41,605 bases of DNA, taken from Bacteriovorax stolpii (GTDB lineage Bacteria > Bdellovibrionota > UBA1018). Positions 7,563-15,505 of this stretch are shown here, in pieces. The stretch covers positions 1-41,605 of the forward strand of contig CAMAQA010000020.1 in the NCBI GenBank assembly GCA_945860415.1, read 5' to 3'. The stretch's first letter is position 1. Each line of letters opens with the position of its first letter. The notes under the pieces were generated by a model. The model was not told the origin of the DNA, made no database searches, and was given only the letters and a program-made list of their open reading frames with translations. The position numbers and the translations under genes were made by a program.

Positions 7563-9262
7563 GCTCCTTGGCCAAGTCCTCGAAGGGCTCGTCCAGAAAT
7601 TCTCCGCTTCGCATCCTGCCGCTCGGAGGGCTCGGTGAAATCGGGATGAACTGCATGGTGATGGAGATCGAGGACGAGATCATCGTCATCGACTGCGGCA
7701 TCCTGTTCTCGGATCTCGATCATTTCGGCGTCGAATTCGTCATTCCGGATTTTCAGTGGCTGGTCGAACGCAAGGACAAGGTTCGTGCGATCATCCTGAC
7801 CCACGGGCACGAAGACCACATTGGAGCACTGCCTTTCCTGCTGAAGTCGGGCGTGCGCGCGCCGCTGTACGCCTCGAACTTCACCTCATTGATGATTCGA
7901 AAGCGGCTCGATGAGTACGGGCTCACCGACTCCGTCGACCTGCGCGTCATGCGCATGCGCGAGAAGATCGAACTCGGTGCCTTCTCGATCACGCCCGAAT
8001 CGGTGAATCACAGCATCGTCGATGCCGTCGCGCTGCTGATCGACACCCCGCTCGGGCGCGTGGTGCACACGGGCGATTTCAAGATCGATCCGACGCCCTT
8101 TTATGGATCGATGATGGATCTTTCGCGCTTCAAGCAGGCCGGAGAAGAGGGCGTGCTGCTGCTGCTTTCGGACTCGACGAACGTCGAGCGCTGCGAACAC
8201 TCCATGAGCGAGAGCCGGATCTACGAGCGCTTCGAGGCGCTCTTTTCGGCTGCAGAAGGCCTGACGGTCGTGGCAATGTTTGCGTCGAATATCGGCCGCA
8301 TGGGGCAGATCTTTGAAATCGCCTCGAAGCTCGGCAAGAAGGTCATCCTCACGGGCCGCAGCATGGAGGCGAATTCGAAGCTGGGCTTTGAAGCCGGCTA
8401 CCTCAAGCACTACCAGTCCGTGCTGGTGAGCATGGACGAGCTGCACCTGCACGACCGCAGCGAGGTCATCGTGATCTCGAGCGGCTCACAGGCGGAGACG
8501 GGTGCCGCGCTCCAGCGCATGGCGCTGGGCGAACACAAGCAGATCCAGCTCGGCAAGGGCGACCTCGTGCTGATGAGCTCGCGCTACATTCCGGGCAACG
8601 AAAAGGCCATCGGCCGCATGATCAACCAGCTCTTCAAGCAGGGTGCGGAAGTCTTGTACGAGGCAATCCACGACATCCATGTTTCGGGGCACGCCACCAA
8701 ACCCGAGCTTCGGCAGATGATCGAAGCCGTGAACCCGAAGTTCTTCGTGCCGATCCACGGCGAGTACCGCCATCTCGTTCACCACGCCCGGCTGGCCGCG
8801 GATTGCGGCATTGGCGAGGATCGCCAGGTGGTGGCCACCAACGGAAACATCCTCGAGATCACGCCTGATTCGATTGCCGTCGTGGAGAAGCTCGATGAGC
8901 CGCGAGTACTCGTCGAGGGCCGCGAAGGCAACGACGTGTCGAAACTCGTGCTGAAGGATCGTCGACAGCTGGGTGAAAAAGGCGTCGTTTTTTCGCTGTT
9001 AGTACGCAACCGAGAAAGCCGCCGCATCATTGCGGGGCCGGACATCATCGCCCGCGGACTGGCGAGCGAGCAGGTGGAGTCCTGGCTTCTCGAAGAGGCA
9101 AAGAACCGGGTGCGGCACCTGGTGCAGGAGCACGAGCTCAAAATGGCCACGACCGGCGTGGAGCCGGATCTTCAGGAAAACATCCGCATCGAGCTGCGTC
9201 GGTTCTTTCTTGCCAACCTGGGCAAGAAGCCGACCGTGATGCCGATCATTTTGGATCTGTGA
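7559..9262 (+). CDS. rnj: Ribonuclease J (metallo-beta-lactamase/beta-CASP RNase)
   Basis: A 567-residue cytosolic RNase with endo- and 5-prime exonuclease activity, important for mRNA decay and rRNA maturation. The metallo-beta-lactamase motif is THGHEDH at residues 81-87, followed by VNHSIVDAVALLIDTPLGRVVHTGDFKID. The beta-CASP region has SDSTNVE, VAMFASNIGRM and SSGSQAETGAAL, and the returning motifs HVSGHATKPELRQMI and FFVPIHGEYRHLVHHARLA are diagnostic for RNase J. The C-terminal domain is present, so the length is full. Presence of RNase J rather than RNase E-centred decay fits a deltaproteobacterial or Bdellovibrionota host. The start overlaps udk by 4 nt. The gene converges with the protease gene, stops 4 nt apart, with no room for a terminator. 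Confidence 0.96.
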   Translation: MSSLAKSSKGSSRNSPLRILPLGGLGEIGMNCMVMEIEDEIIVIDCGILFSDLDHFGVEFVIPDFQWLVERKDKVRAIILTHGHEDHIGALPFLLKSGVRAPLYASNFTSLMIRKRLDEYGLTDSVDLRVMRMREKIELGAFSITPESVNHSIVDAVALLIDTPLGRVVHTGDFKIDPTPFYGSMMDLSRFKQAGEEGVLLLLSDSTNVERCEHSMSESRIYERFEALFSAAEGLTVVAMFASNIGRMGQIFEIASKLGKKVILTGRSMEANSKLGFEAGYLKHYQSVLVSMDELHLHDRSEVIVISSGSQAETGAALQRMALGEHKQIQLGKGDLVLMSSRYIPGNEKAIGRMINQLFKQGAEVLYEAIHDIHVSGHATKPELRQMIEAVNPKFFVPIHGEYRHLVHHARLAADCGIGEDRQVVATNGNILEITPDSIAVVEKLDEPRVLVEGREGNDVSKLVLKDRRQLGEKGVVFSLLVRNRESRRIIAGPDIIARGLASEQVESWLLEEAKNRVRHLVQEHELKMATTGVEPDLQENIRIELRRFFLANLGKKPTVMPIILDL

Positions 9263-9266
9263 GCGA

Positions 9267-10100
9267 TCAGCGCGTGGCCTGCATCGTCTGGGTGATCCAG
9301 TCGTTCACTGAATCAATCTTCGAATAGACACCGTACTTGTTCGGGCGCGCGCAACCGTGGCCCCAGCTCACGACACCAACCAGAAGTGCACGATCCTGGT
9401 TGTCGCGAACGAACAGCGGACCACCGCTGTCACCCTGGCACGAGTCTTTTCCACCCTGGTCGAGGCCGGCGCAGATCATCCGATTCGTGATCTGTCCGGG
9501 ATAGGCCTTGCTGCACTTCTTGGCGCTGACCAGTGGGACGGTGACTTTCTGCAGGATGTTTGGAAGCCGTCCCCCCTCGCGAGTGGCACCCCAGCCTGCC
9601 GTGATCGACGGCACGGCCAGCATCTGGTCATCTTCCGGAATATCGAGCGAGCTCGTGTTCAGCGCGATCGGATCGTGGACGGCATCATTCTCGAGCTCGA
9701 CGAGCGAGAAGTCGTAGTCCATGTCGACTGGAGCGTTGCCGTAGAGCGGATGGTTCACGATGCGAACAGCCTTGATGGTCTGGGATCCCGCCGTGTCGCT
9801 CCTGTCGTGGACTCCGACGACGATCTGGACGCTCGACTCTTCTCCAGGAGTCAGGCAGTGGGCTGCAGTCAGGACCCAGCGCTTGTCGATGAGTGATCCT
9901 CCGCAAAAGTGGCTTCCGGTCCGCGTCTGCACGGAAACGAGAAACGGAAACTCTCCGGGTGTGGCGTTTTCTCCACCCACGATCAGGCCCGACACAGGCC
10001 TGGTGGATGCGGCGCGAACTCCTGCATTCGCCGGGGTGGTGCTTCCGATCACTGCCAGGGCCAAAACCGAGAGCTGGACGAAAACTCGTGCGTGTACCAT
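9267..10100 (-). CDS. Secreted trypsin-like serine protease (S1 family)
   Basis: A 277-residue exported protease. The signal peptide is residues 1 to about 26 (cleavage after ANA), followed by a short propeptide to IVGG at residues 40-43, where activation would create the new N-terminus. The catalytic triad is His81 (TAAHC), Asp130 (MDYDFSLVEL) and Ser225 (KDSCQGDSGGP). Asp219, six residues before the serine, predicts cleavage after Arg or Lys. Conserved cysteines (FCGGS, AAHC, ICAG, DSCQG, HGCA) allow the usual disulfides. The residue before IVGG is Leu rather than Arg/Lys, so it may not self-activate like trypsin. GGAGG lies 7 nt before the ATG, and a sigma-28-type promoter lies just upstream (10152-10178). 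Secreted trypsins are common in predatory bacteria, and a prey-degrading role is inference. Confidence 0.95.
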   Translation of the reverse strand: MVHARVFVQLSVLALAVIGSTTPANAGVRAASTRPVSGLIVGGENATPGEFPFLVSVQTRTGSHFCGGSLIDKRWVLTAAHCLTPGEESSVQIVVGVHDRSDTAGSQTIKAVRIVNHPLYGNAPVDMDYDFSLVELENDAVHDPIALNTSSLDIPEDDQMLAVPSITAGWGATREGGRLPNILQKVTVPLVSAKKCSKAYPGQITNRMICAGLDQGGKDSCQGDSGGPLFVRDNQDRALLVGVVSWGHGCARPNKYGVYSKIDSVNDWITQTMQATR

Positions 10101-10151
10101 TCGATCGCCTCCGTGTATCTCTACAGGTTAGGCAACCGTTCGATGGGGGTT

Positions 10152-10178
10152 CAATCGGCAGTATTTGCCGAAGTTTTG
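10152..10178 (-). promoter_or_regulatory. Sigma-28 (FliA)-type promoter of the trypsin-like protease
   Basis: On the minus strand CAAAACTT, 11 nt, then GCCGATTG. Compared with the enterobacterial FliA consensus TAAAGTTT-N11-GCCGATAA, the -35 matches 5 of 8 and the -10 matches 6 of 8 with exact spacing. It lies about 50 nt before the protease ATG. This is a pattern match only. Confidence 0.5.
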
Positions 10179-10212
10179 TGTTCGTGATTTCGCTGACTTG
10201 CTTTCGCGAAGG

Positions 10213-11853
10213 CTATTTCGAATCCGTGAGGATCTCGCCCAGGATTCGTCCCTCCGACATCGCCGGGGGAGTCAGCCCGAGTAGAAATGAGAGCGTGGGC
10301 GCGATGTCCACGACGTCTGCCTTCTCGGAGTACACGCCGGGCTTGATGCGTTTTCCGAAGATCAGGATCGGTACCGTCCGGTCATACGCATAACCGGTGA
10401 GGTGGCTTGCGGCTGCTCCGGCAGTTTGGAAGTGCGGCTTCGGAATCAGGACGACATCTCCGCTGCGGCCCAGCTTGTACTGCTTGAGCACCTGTCGCCC
10501 GAAGAGTTCAGGAGGCAGCCTGCGTTCGAGGTAATCGGTCTTGGTGAACGCGGTGAGGATGCCTTCGGTCTTCAGGAGTTCCTTCTTGAGCTCGGCTTCC
10601 GCCTTCGAAGGATCGATGCCCTTGCTGTGGAGTACTTCGGGATTGAGGAAGAAGTTCAGGTCAGCGACGAAGGCCACGTACGGCTTTTCCTTCGAAGTAC
10701 TGCCGAAAACCTCCTGCAATCTCGCGTTGCCGCGGGTGGCGAGAGCGGCCTCATCGATGTTCCCGGCATGGATCCTCTGAGTCTTGAGCCACTCCGGATC
10801 ATACGGACCACCGTGGTCTGCAGTGAGCACGATGACGACGTCGTCGAGGCTGCCGAGTTCCTTTTTCAGGAAGCCCAAAAACTCAGAGAGCTGCCGGTCT
10901 TCAGAGACCGTCATCTCTTCCATCTCTCTCGCATTGGCGCCATGGGCATGCGCCAGGTAATCATGTGATGAAAAGCTCATCGCCAGCAGATCGGTGTGGC
11001 GACCGCGTCCGAGCTTGAGGCTCTTCACGGCAGCCTTGGCCGCATCCACGACCAGTTCGACTCCCATCGGATAGGCAAACGAGGCGTAGCTTCCGTATTC
11101 GGTCGAATGCGAGAAAGAGCTCTTGTTGCTCGAGGAAAGTCCGGTGCCTGCGCCTTCCGACTTCCAGTGGTAGGTCATGCCCTTGCGCGACTGGGCTTCG
11201 CGCGAGAGGGCATCGACCCAGGGGGGCATGGGTCCTTCCGGAAGGTAGTGTCGGCTCGTCGTCCACTGCATGGTCTTGGAGTCGAACCACAGGGCAAGGT
11301 CGGCGCGATGTCCACCCATCAGGATTGCTGCCCGATCCTTGAGCGCCATCGTCACCACGCGCGAGGAATATCCGGCGTTTTTGAGCTCGTCTCCGACCGT
11401 CGTCCCCAGGAAGTTTCTTGGAGACAGGCCGCTCCAGAGGCTTTGACCGACGACCAGGGGGCTCGAGTCATCGCGAACGCAGTAGACCTGTCCCTTTCCG
11501 GGTTCGTACCAGTCGTTGAGCGTGATGCCCATCTGGTAGGGATACGATCCGCTCAGGATCATGGCATGGCCCGGGCCCGTCATGTTTTGCAGCAAGTCGT
11601 ATTGCCCGTAGGGGTAGTAGGCCCCGCGCGACATCAGGAATCGAAAGCCGCCCGGCCTTCCTCCTGCCAGCTCCGGCTCGAGGAAGCGCGAGCGAAAGCG
11701 GGTAAGGGTGTCGGCGCGCATCTGGTCGACCGCGATGACCACGACGAGCCTGGGCATCACGCCGAAATTTTTTTCGGCGAGCGGCGCCGAGAACGCCGAC
11801 GTGAAGCCGAGCGCAAGGGCAGCGGCTGCCACAAGAAACAGGAGTTTTTTCAT
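10213..11853 (-). CDS. Secreted PafA-like alkaline phosphatase / nucleotide pyrophosphatase superfamily protein
   Basis: A 546-residue exported phosphatase. The signal peptide (MKKLLFLVAAAALALGFTSAFSA) precedes RLVVVIAVDQMRAD, which holds the first metal-binding Asp (Asp43). The nucleophile threonine is Thr92 in NMTGPGHA, the form seen in PafA-type enzymes. Later metal sites are SSHDYLAHAHG and VLTADHGG, and the C-terminal HLTGYAYDRTVPILIFG carries the final metal ligand region. The W-x-T-T-S-R-H-Y segment resembles the PafA substrate pocket. It should release inorganic phosphate from monoesters in the periplasm or outside the cell. The gene is read alone; the lipoprotein gene is 64 nt upstream on the same strand, with a weak hairpin between. 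Confidence 0.9.
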   Translation of the reverse strand: MKKLLFLVAAAALALGFTSAFSAPLAEKNFGVMPRLVVVIAVDQMRADTLTRFRSRFLEPELAGGRPGGFRFLMSRGAYYPYGQYDLLQNMTGPGHAMILSGSYPYQMGITLNDWYEPGKGQVYCVRDDSSPLVVGQSLWSGLSPRNFLGTTVGDELKNAGYSSRVVTMALKDRAAILMGGHRADLALWFDSKTMQWTTSRHYLPEGPMPPWVDALSREAQSRKGMTYHWKSEGAGTGLSSSNKSSFSHSTEYGSYASFAYPMGVELVVDAAKAAVKSLKLGRGRHTDLLAMSFSSHDYLAHAHGANAREMEEMTVSEDRQLSEFLGFLKKELGSLDDVVIVLTADHGGPYDPEWLKTQRIHAGNIDEAALATRGNARLQEVFGSTSKEKPYVAFVADLNFFLNPEVLHSKGIDPSKAEAELKKELLKTEGILTAFTKTDYLERRLPPELFGRQVLKQYKLGRSGDVVLIPKPHFQTAGAAASHLTGYAYDRTVPILIFGKRIKPGVYSEKADVVDIAPTLSFLLGLTPPAMSEGRILGEILTDSK

Positions 11854-11873
11854 CCCTGAATTTTGTGGCAGCC

Positions 11874-11908
11874 GCGACCCTTTGCAAAGTCAAAAGCCCG
11901 TCAGGATT
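11874..11908 (-). terminator. Weak hairpin after the lipoprotein gene
   Basis: Just past the lipoprotein stop, the minus strand shows an AGCC arm, a TGACG-containing loop and a GGCT arm followed by TTTTGAC. The stem is short, so this is a tentative terminator. Confidence 0.3.
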
Positions 11909-11917
11909 TCGTCAGGC

Positions 11918-12718
11918 TCACTCGCCTTGGCCTGGAGCCTTGAGTTTGACCGTACCGACGCGCTTTTGTTCGGCCTGGAGCAGGTCGATGTAATGCCTTG
12001 CCGCCGGCATGTCGCTCTTTTCGAACTCACGGACGCGTCCGTTCTCGACGACGTAAGGCTTCATCTTGAGGTTGCGACGGGCGGCCGCCGGAAGGAACGG
12101 CGTGAGATCGGTCACGATGAACAGGCCTCCCGGAACCGTGACCTTTCCGTTTTCCTTGCGCGGAGGAAAGAAGAGACCTCCCATCACGATGTTTCCTTGG
12201 GCGTCGTAGTAGTTCGCACCGATGCCAATGGCGGTGTCGTCCGACTTGATGAAGGACCACGCAATGCCGAGTGCCTTCTGGTCGCGCACGCCGAGGTAGG
12301 CGGAAAAATCATCGGAGAGCGGAACCTGGACCAGGGGCGAGGTGATGTACGGCGGAAAGTAGGCGCCCGTTGGAAGCCGCGTCACTTCGCCGTACTGCCA
12401 GCCGTCAGGCAGGAAAGCCTTCAGGTCGAGGCGTCCTCCGAAGGTGAATCCGCGCTGCGGACTTGCTGGCAGGAAGTAGACGTCGCCATGCGGCGGGAGC
12501 AGAATCTGTCCATCGAGTGCGAAGTTGGATTCCCTGGTAAGTTCCGCCTGGAACTGAAGCGTCTGCTGATCGGGGAAGGTGACGGCCATTTTTCCACCGG
12601 CGGATCCGCAGGCGCTGAGCGTGGCCGCTGACGCAAGCGCGAGGCTTGCGGTGAAGACGTGACGAAGAGAGTGGGCGAATGATACAAGTGCTCCTGGTGT
12701 TTGGGGTTCCGGCCTCAA
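11918..12718 (-). CDS. Predicted lipoprotein of unknown function
   Basis: Up to 266 residues. A hydrophobic stretch followed by the lipobox LSAC (Cys37 with this start) marks it as a lipoprotein, cleaved before Cys-GSAGG. The mature part is a beta-rich soluble domain with no family I recognise. It includes YGEVTRLPTGAYFPPYI, a GIGANYYDAQGNIVMGGLFFPPR strand pair and a helical, charged C-terminus (ARHYIDLLQAEQKRVG). The only in-frame start found is TTG at 12718, without a ribosome site. A good AGGAG lies nearer, but in front of another reading frame, so the true start, or a possible frameshift in the signal region, needs care. It follows the ArsR gene on the same strand, 37 nt away. Confidence 0.7.
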   Translation of the reverse strand: MRPEPQTPGALVSFAHSLRHVFTASLALASAATLSACGSAGGKMAVTFPDQQTLQFQAELTRESNFALDGQILLPPHGDVYFLPASPQRGFTFGGRLDLKAFLPDGWQYGEVTRLPTGAYFPPYITSPLVQVPLSDDFSAYLGVRDQKALGIAWSFIKSDDTAIGIGANYYDAQGNIVMGGLFFPPRKENGKVTVPGGLFIVTDLTPFLPAAARRNLKMKPYVVENGRVREFEKSDMPAARHYIDLLQAEQKRVGTVKLKAPGQGE

Positions 12719-12755
12719 GGACCGAGAACGTGAGGAGCAAGAACCGGGCGAGTGG

Positions 12756-13082
12756 TCAGGAGCAGTAAAGATCTTTCACGGTCTGAAGCAGCGTGGCGAG
12801 ATGCGGATCGGCGATCGAGTAGAGGACTCGATTGCCGTTTCGGCGCGATTGCACGAGGTTCTCCTTTTTCATGCGAGAGAGAAACTGCGACATCTCGGGC
12901 TGGCTGATCGCGCAGAATTCGGTGAGCTCCGAGACCGACTGCTCTCCTGCTCCTCCGCTCTTTTGTGCTTCCATGAGGCAGCAGAGAATCTGGAGGCGAA
13001 CCGGATGAGAGAGGCCGCCCAACAGTGCGGCGACCTCCCTGCTCTTTTCGATCAACTTGCGCGTGGATGCCGTAGGCTTCAT
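12756..13082 (-). CDS. ArsR/SmtB-family repressor, probable persulfide sensor of the BigR/SqrR/YgaV type
   Basis: A 108-residue winged helix-turn-helix repressor. The ArsR core is clear: ALLGGLSHPVRLQILCCL, then VSELTEFCAISQPEMSQFLSRMKKENLVQSRRNGNRVLYSI. Cys34 or Cys35, in the ILC motif of helix 2, and Cys107, two residues from the end in DLYCS, sit where the two sensing cysteines of BigR and SqrR lie (about 42 and 108 in BigR). In those proteins persulfides link the two into a di- or tetrasulfide and release DNA. Metal-site signatures such as ELCVCDL are absent. It follows a rhodanese gene by 9 nt, a typical partner for persulfide sensors, and probably represses its own operon. Confidence 0.85.
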   Translation of the reverse strand: MKPTASTRKLIEKSREVAALLGGLSHPVRLQILCCLMEAQKSGGAGEQSVSELTEFCAISQPEMSQFLSRMKKENLVQSRRNGNRVLYSIADPHLATLLQTVKDLYCS

Positions 13083-13091
13083 GGCTCGGGA

Positions 13092-13409
13092 TTATCTCTC
13101 GACTGGAAGTCCTGCCGCCATCCAATCGCCCATGCCGCCACCGCTGATGCAGATGATATTGCTCAGGCCGAGCTTCGCGAGAGCGTCGGCGGCCATTCCG
13201 GCGCGACGCCCCGCCTGACAGTGGATGTAGATGGCCTTGAACTTCTTGAGCTCCACGGCGTGCTGCGCCACCTGGTCATGCGGAATGTTTCGGGCGCCCG
13301 GCAGGTGTCCGTCCCTAAACTCATCTGCGCCCCGCACATCGAGAATGATCTCGTCTTCGGCGAGCTTTCCAAGAACGTTCTTCATGTCCAACATGGCAAT
13401 GGTCTTCAT
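13092..13409 (-). CDS. Single-domain rhodanese (thiosulfate:cyanide/persulfide sulfurtransferase)
   Basis: A 105-residue cytosolic rhodanese. The pattern EIILDVRGADEFRDGHLPGARNIPH is the domain entry, and the active-site loop HCQAGRRAG holds catalytic Cys64, which would carry a persulfide. The domain ends with GGGMGDWMAAGLPVER. It is the first gene of a two-gene unit with the ArsR repressor, which predicts a role in handling sulfane sulfur from sulfide or cysteine. AGGA lies 11-14 nt before the ATG. The thioredoxin gene diverges from the same 69-nt intergenic region. Confidence 0.9.
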   Translation of the reverse strand: MKTIAMLDMKNVLGKLAEDEIILDVRGADEFRDGHLPGARNIPHDQVAQHAVELKKFKAIYIHCQAGRRAGMAADALAKLGLSNIICISGGGMGDWMAAGLPVER

Positions 13410-13426
13410 ATAGCTTTAATCCTATG
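13407..13426. promoter_or_regulatory. Candidate repressor operator between rhodanese and thioredoxin genes
   Basis: The AT-rich stretch has inverted arms ATAG (13410-13413) and CTAT (13422-13425), within a wider CATA...TATG symmetry. It lies at the rhodanese start codon in the shared promoter region. BigR-type repressors bind AT-rich dyads, so this is a plausible site for the neighbouring ArsR protein. The arms are short and the call is tentative. Confidence 0.3.
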
Positions 13427-13478
13427 TTACGGTAATGAGAGATGCAAGCCGCATCCCCAATACCCTCAGGAGGCCATC

Positions 13479-13862
13479 ATGGCAGGCGCCCACACCATCG
13501 ACATCACGCGTTCCAATCTGGACGCCACCCTCGACAACAACGACATCGTGCTTCTCGATTTTTGGGCAAGCTGGTGCGGCCCCTGCCGCATGTTTGCTCC
13601 GATCTTTGAGAAGGTCGCCGCGAAACACCTCGGCATCGTGTTCGGAAAGATCGACACCGAGGCCGAGCAGGAGCTTGCCGCCGAATTCCGCATCCGATCG
13701 ATTCCGACGATCATGGCCTTCCGCCAGAACATCCTGGTGTTTGCGCAGCCTGGAGCGCTTCCGGAGGCGGCGCTCGAAGAGTTGATCGGAAAGCTCCAGG
13801 CGCTCGACATGGACCAGGTCCGGAAAGAAATCGAAGCGCAGGAAGCCAAGGAGCAGGGCTGA
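13479..13862 (+). CDS. Thioredoxin with a C-terminal charged extension
   Basis: A 127-residue thioredoxin-fold protein. LLDFWASWCGPCRMFAPIFEKVA contains the redox pair Cys33-Cys36 in canonical WCGPC, and SIPTIMAF supplies the cis-proline. It reduces cytosolic disulfides or persulfides using thioredoxin reductase encoded elsewhere. The last 20 or so residues (MDQVRKEIEAQEAKEQG) form a charged helix beyond the usual 105-110 residues. A perfect AGGAGG lies 5 nt before the ATG. Because it diverges from the rhodanese/ArsR pair, it may be co-regulated with persulfide stress. A strong bidirectional terminator follows. Confidence 0.93.
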   Translation: MAGAHTIDITRSNLDATLDNNDIVLLDFWASWCGPCRMFAPIFEKVAAKHLGIVFGKIDTEAEQELAAEFRIRSIPTIMAFRQNILVFAQPGALPEAALEELIGKLQALDMDQVRKEIEAQEAKEQG

Positions 13863-13887
13863 GCGGCGCGTTTCGCGATCCTGAATC

Positions 13888-13929
13888 AAAAGGGCCCGCC
13901 GTCCCTCTCGGGAGGCAGGCCCTTTTTTT
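13888..13929. terminator. Bidirectional intrinsic terminator between thioredoxin and M14 peptidase genes
   Basis: Arms AGGGCC-C-GCC and GGC-A-GGCCCT enclose a loop. T7 follows on the plus strand and the matching AAA side gives TTTT on the minus strand. It serves both convergent genes. Confidence 0.88.
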
Positions 13930-13968
13930 GTGCTTGAAAGCCTCATCCCGCTCGCGCGGGACCGGTGA

Positions 13969-15300
13969 TCAGTTCCAGAAGTGCTCGGGCGCGAGGCTCG
14001 GAGCCACGTAGTTCTGCAGGAAGATCGACGGACGATTCGTGGTCGCACGCGCCGGATCATCCGTCAGGTCCAGAAGGTACAGACAGGGCCTGAGGTTGTC
14101 CTGAAACGCCTTGTCGATCATTCCAGCGCCGGGATAGAAGCCGCCGGCTCCGCCCGTGTTCGCTGGCGACAGCTCGAACGTAAACGAAATCAGTCCGCGG
14201 TCTCCATAGGCCCAGTCGGTCGTGTCGCCGCTGGCGATGTAGAGGTCGCTCGATTGCTGGGGCTTGTACTTGTTCCAGCCGGCCATCGTCTTGGCCATTT
14301 TTTCGTGGATGGCGCGGTCCTTCGGATCGGCGATCGGATCATACTTGCCACCCCAAGGATACAGGATGAGCTCGCTGAAGGTGTGGAACGAGAGCAGGAT
14401 CTTCAGGTTCGTCTGCGATTCGACGAAGGTCTTGATGGCCTGGGTCTCGGGCTCGGAGAACGGGGTCGGGCCCATGTAGACGTCGCTGGACGTGTCCTTC
14501 GACGAGCCGCCGGTTCCCCAGCCGAAGCTGTAGTTGCGGTTTAGGTCGACGCCGAAGGTGCCGTCGCGGTTGTTCCTGCGGTTCTTGCGCCAGTACTTGT
14601 AGCTGCCGGTGGCGATGTCGAATTCAGAGCCATCCGGATTCAGCATCGGAATGATCCAGATGTCGCGTGAGTCGAGAAGCGCCCAGATTTTCGGATCATC
14701 GCGGTTCTTGAGGAGGTGCTGCGCGAACATCAGCGGCACCTCGACCGAGAGGTGCTCTCGGGCGTGGTGGTTGCCGACGTACAGGATGCCCGGCTTCGAG
14801 CTCGAGTTCGACATCAGGGCGTCAGGATTCGTGTTGATGTGGATGGCCCAGATGTCGCGGCGTTCAATCGTCTTTCCAATCGAGATCGTGCGAGCGATAT
14901 CGGCATGGCTCGAGGCCAGCATGCGAAGCGCGCTCGTCGCTTCGGCGTAATTGTGGAACTTGGCGTCCTTGGCAGGAAAATCAAAGCCGCCCTGGTGTCC
15001 GCCACGGCCGGTCGTGAAATCAAAGCTGCCGAGAATCCGGAACCCCTTGCCCTTCAGGGCCTGAAGCTGGTCGGGAGTTGCGAATCCCCAGACGCTGTCG
15101 CTGCGGACCGCTTCGATGCTCACGCCCTCGTTGGCGATGGCCGTGCGTTCCGTCTTGTCCTTGGCGTGGATCTGGACCCAGCGTGAGGCGCGGATTTCTT
15201 CACTCCCATGGCGGTGATGGTGGTCGGTCTGGGCCGAGGCCGGGAGCGAAAACGAAAGTGTGGCCAGTGCGGCCAGGGTCCATCGTGGAAACACGGTCAT
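13969..15300 (-). CDS. Secreted zinc carboxypeptidase, M14 family (carboxypeptidase T/A-like)
   Basis: A 443-residue exported exopeptidase. The signal peptide is residues 1-23 (cleavage after ASA); a histidine-rich stretch (DHHHRH) follows, then a pro-region to about residue 115. The catalytic domain carries the zinc motif His179-x-x-Glu182 (GNHHAREH), substrate-binding Asn254-Arg255 (VDLNRNY), the third zinc ligand His306 (LLSFHTFSELILYPWGG) and catalytic Glu376 (FTFELSP), so it should be active. It removes C-terminal amino acids from peptides outside the cytoplasm. AAGGAG is placed 5 nt before the ATG. The upstream region of about 205 nt is shared with the 88-residue Cys/His protein on the other strand. 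Confidence 0.95.
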   Translation of the reverse strand: MTVFPRWTLAALATLSFSLPASAQTDHHHRHGSEEIRASRWVQIHAKDKTERTAIANEGVSIEAVRSDSVWGFATPDQLQALKGKGFRILGSFDFTTGRGGHQGGFDFPAKDAKFHNYAEATSALRMLASSHADIARTISIGKTIERRDIWAIHINTNPDALMSNSSSKPGILYVGNHHAREHLSVEVPLMFAQHLLKNRDDPKIWALLDSRDIWIIPMLNPDGSEFDIATGSYKYWRKNRRNNRDGTFGVDLNRNYSFGWGTGGSSKDTSSDVYMGPTPFSEPETQAIKTFVESQTNLKILLSFHTFSELILYPWGGKYDPIADPKDRAIHEKMAKTMAGWNKYKPQQSSDLYIASGDTTDWAYGDRGLISFTFELSPANTGGAGGFYPGAGMIDKAFQDNLRPCLYLLDLTDDPARATTNRPSIFLQNYVAPSLAPEHFWN

Positions 15301-15451
15301 AAGACTCCTTCATCCCCATCCGGGGGATGCTGACTCTGAATTGTTAAGACAGCCTTTGATCCGCCCAGAGTAGGGGGAGCGGTCTAAGAGTGCAAGACGA
15401 CGGGCGAAAATCCGTTGACGAAAGCGCCAAAAAAATACCTGACTTAACCGT

Positions 15452-15478
15452 TAAAGTTTCGACGGTCTGCGCCGATAG
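15452..15478 (+). promoter_or_regulatory. Near-perfect sigma-28 (FliA)-type promoter
   Basis: TAAAGTTT (15452-15459), exactly 11 nt, then GCCGATAG (15471-15478). This is 15 of 16 positions of the classical FliA consensus. It sits 27 nt before the ATG of the 88-residue protein, a usual leader length. Confidence 0.88.
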
Positions 15479-15505
15479 GTCCTGTGTAGAGAGTGAGGAA
15501 AATCA

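Noticed and set aside
12421..12687. Frame with a good AGGAG and TTG start within the lipoprotein signal region
   Set aside because: The product is Ser/Arg/Pro-rich without features. The lipobox frame is better, though the spacing raises the chance of a frameshift, noted in that entry.
14883..14900. GCCGATA on the minus strand inside the M14 peptidase
   Set aside because: Within coding sequence of conserved residues, no matching -35 and no gene placed to use it.
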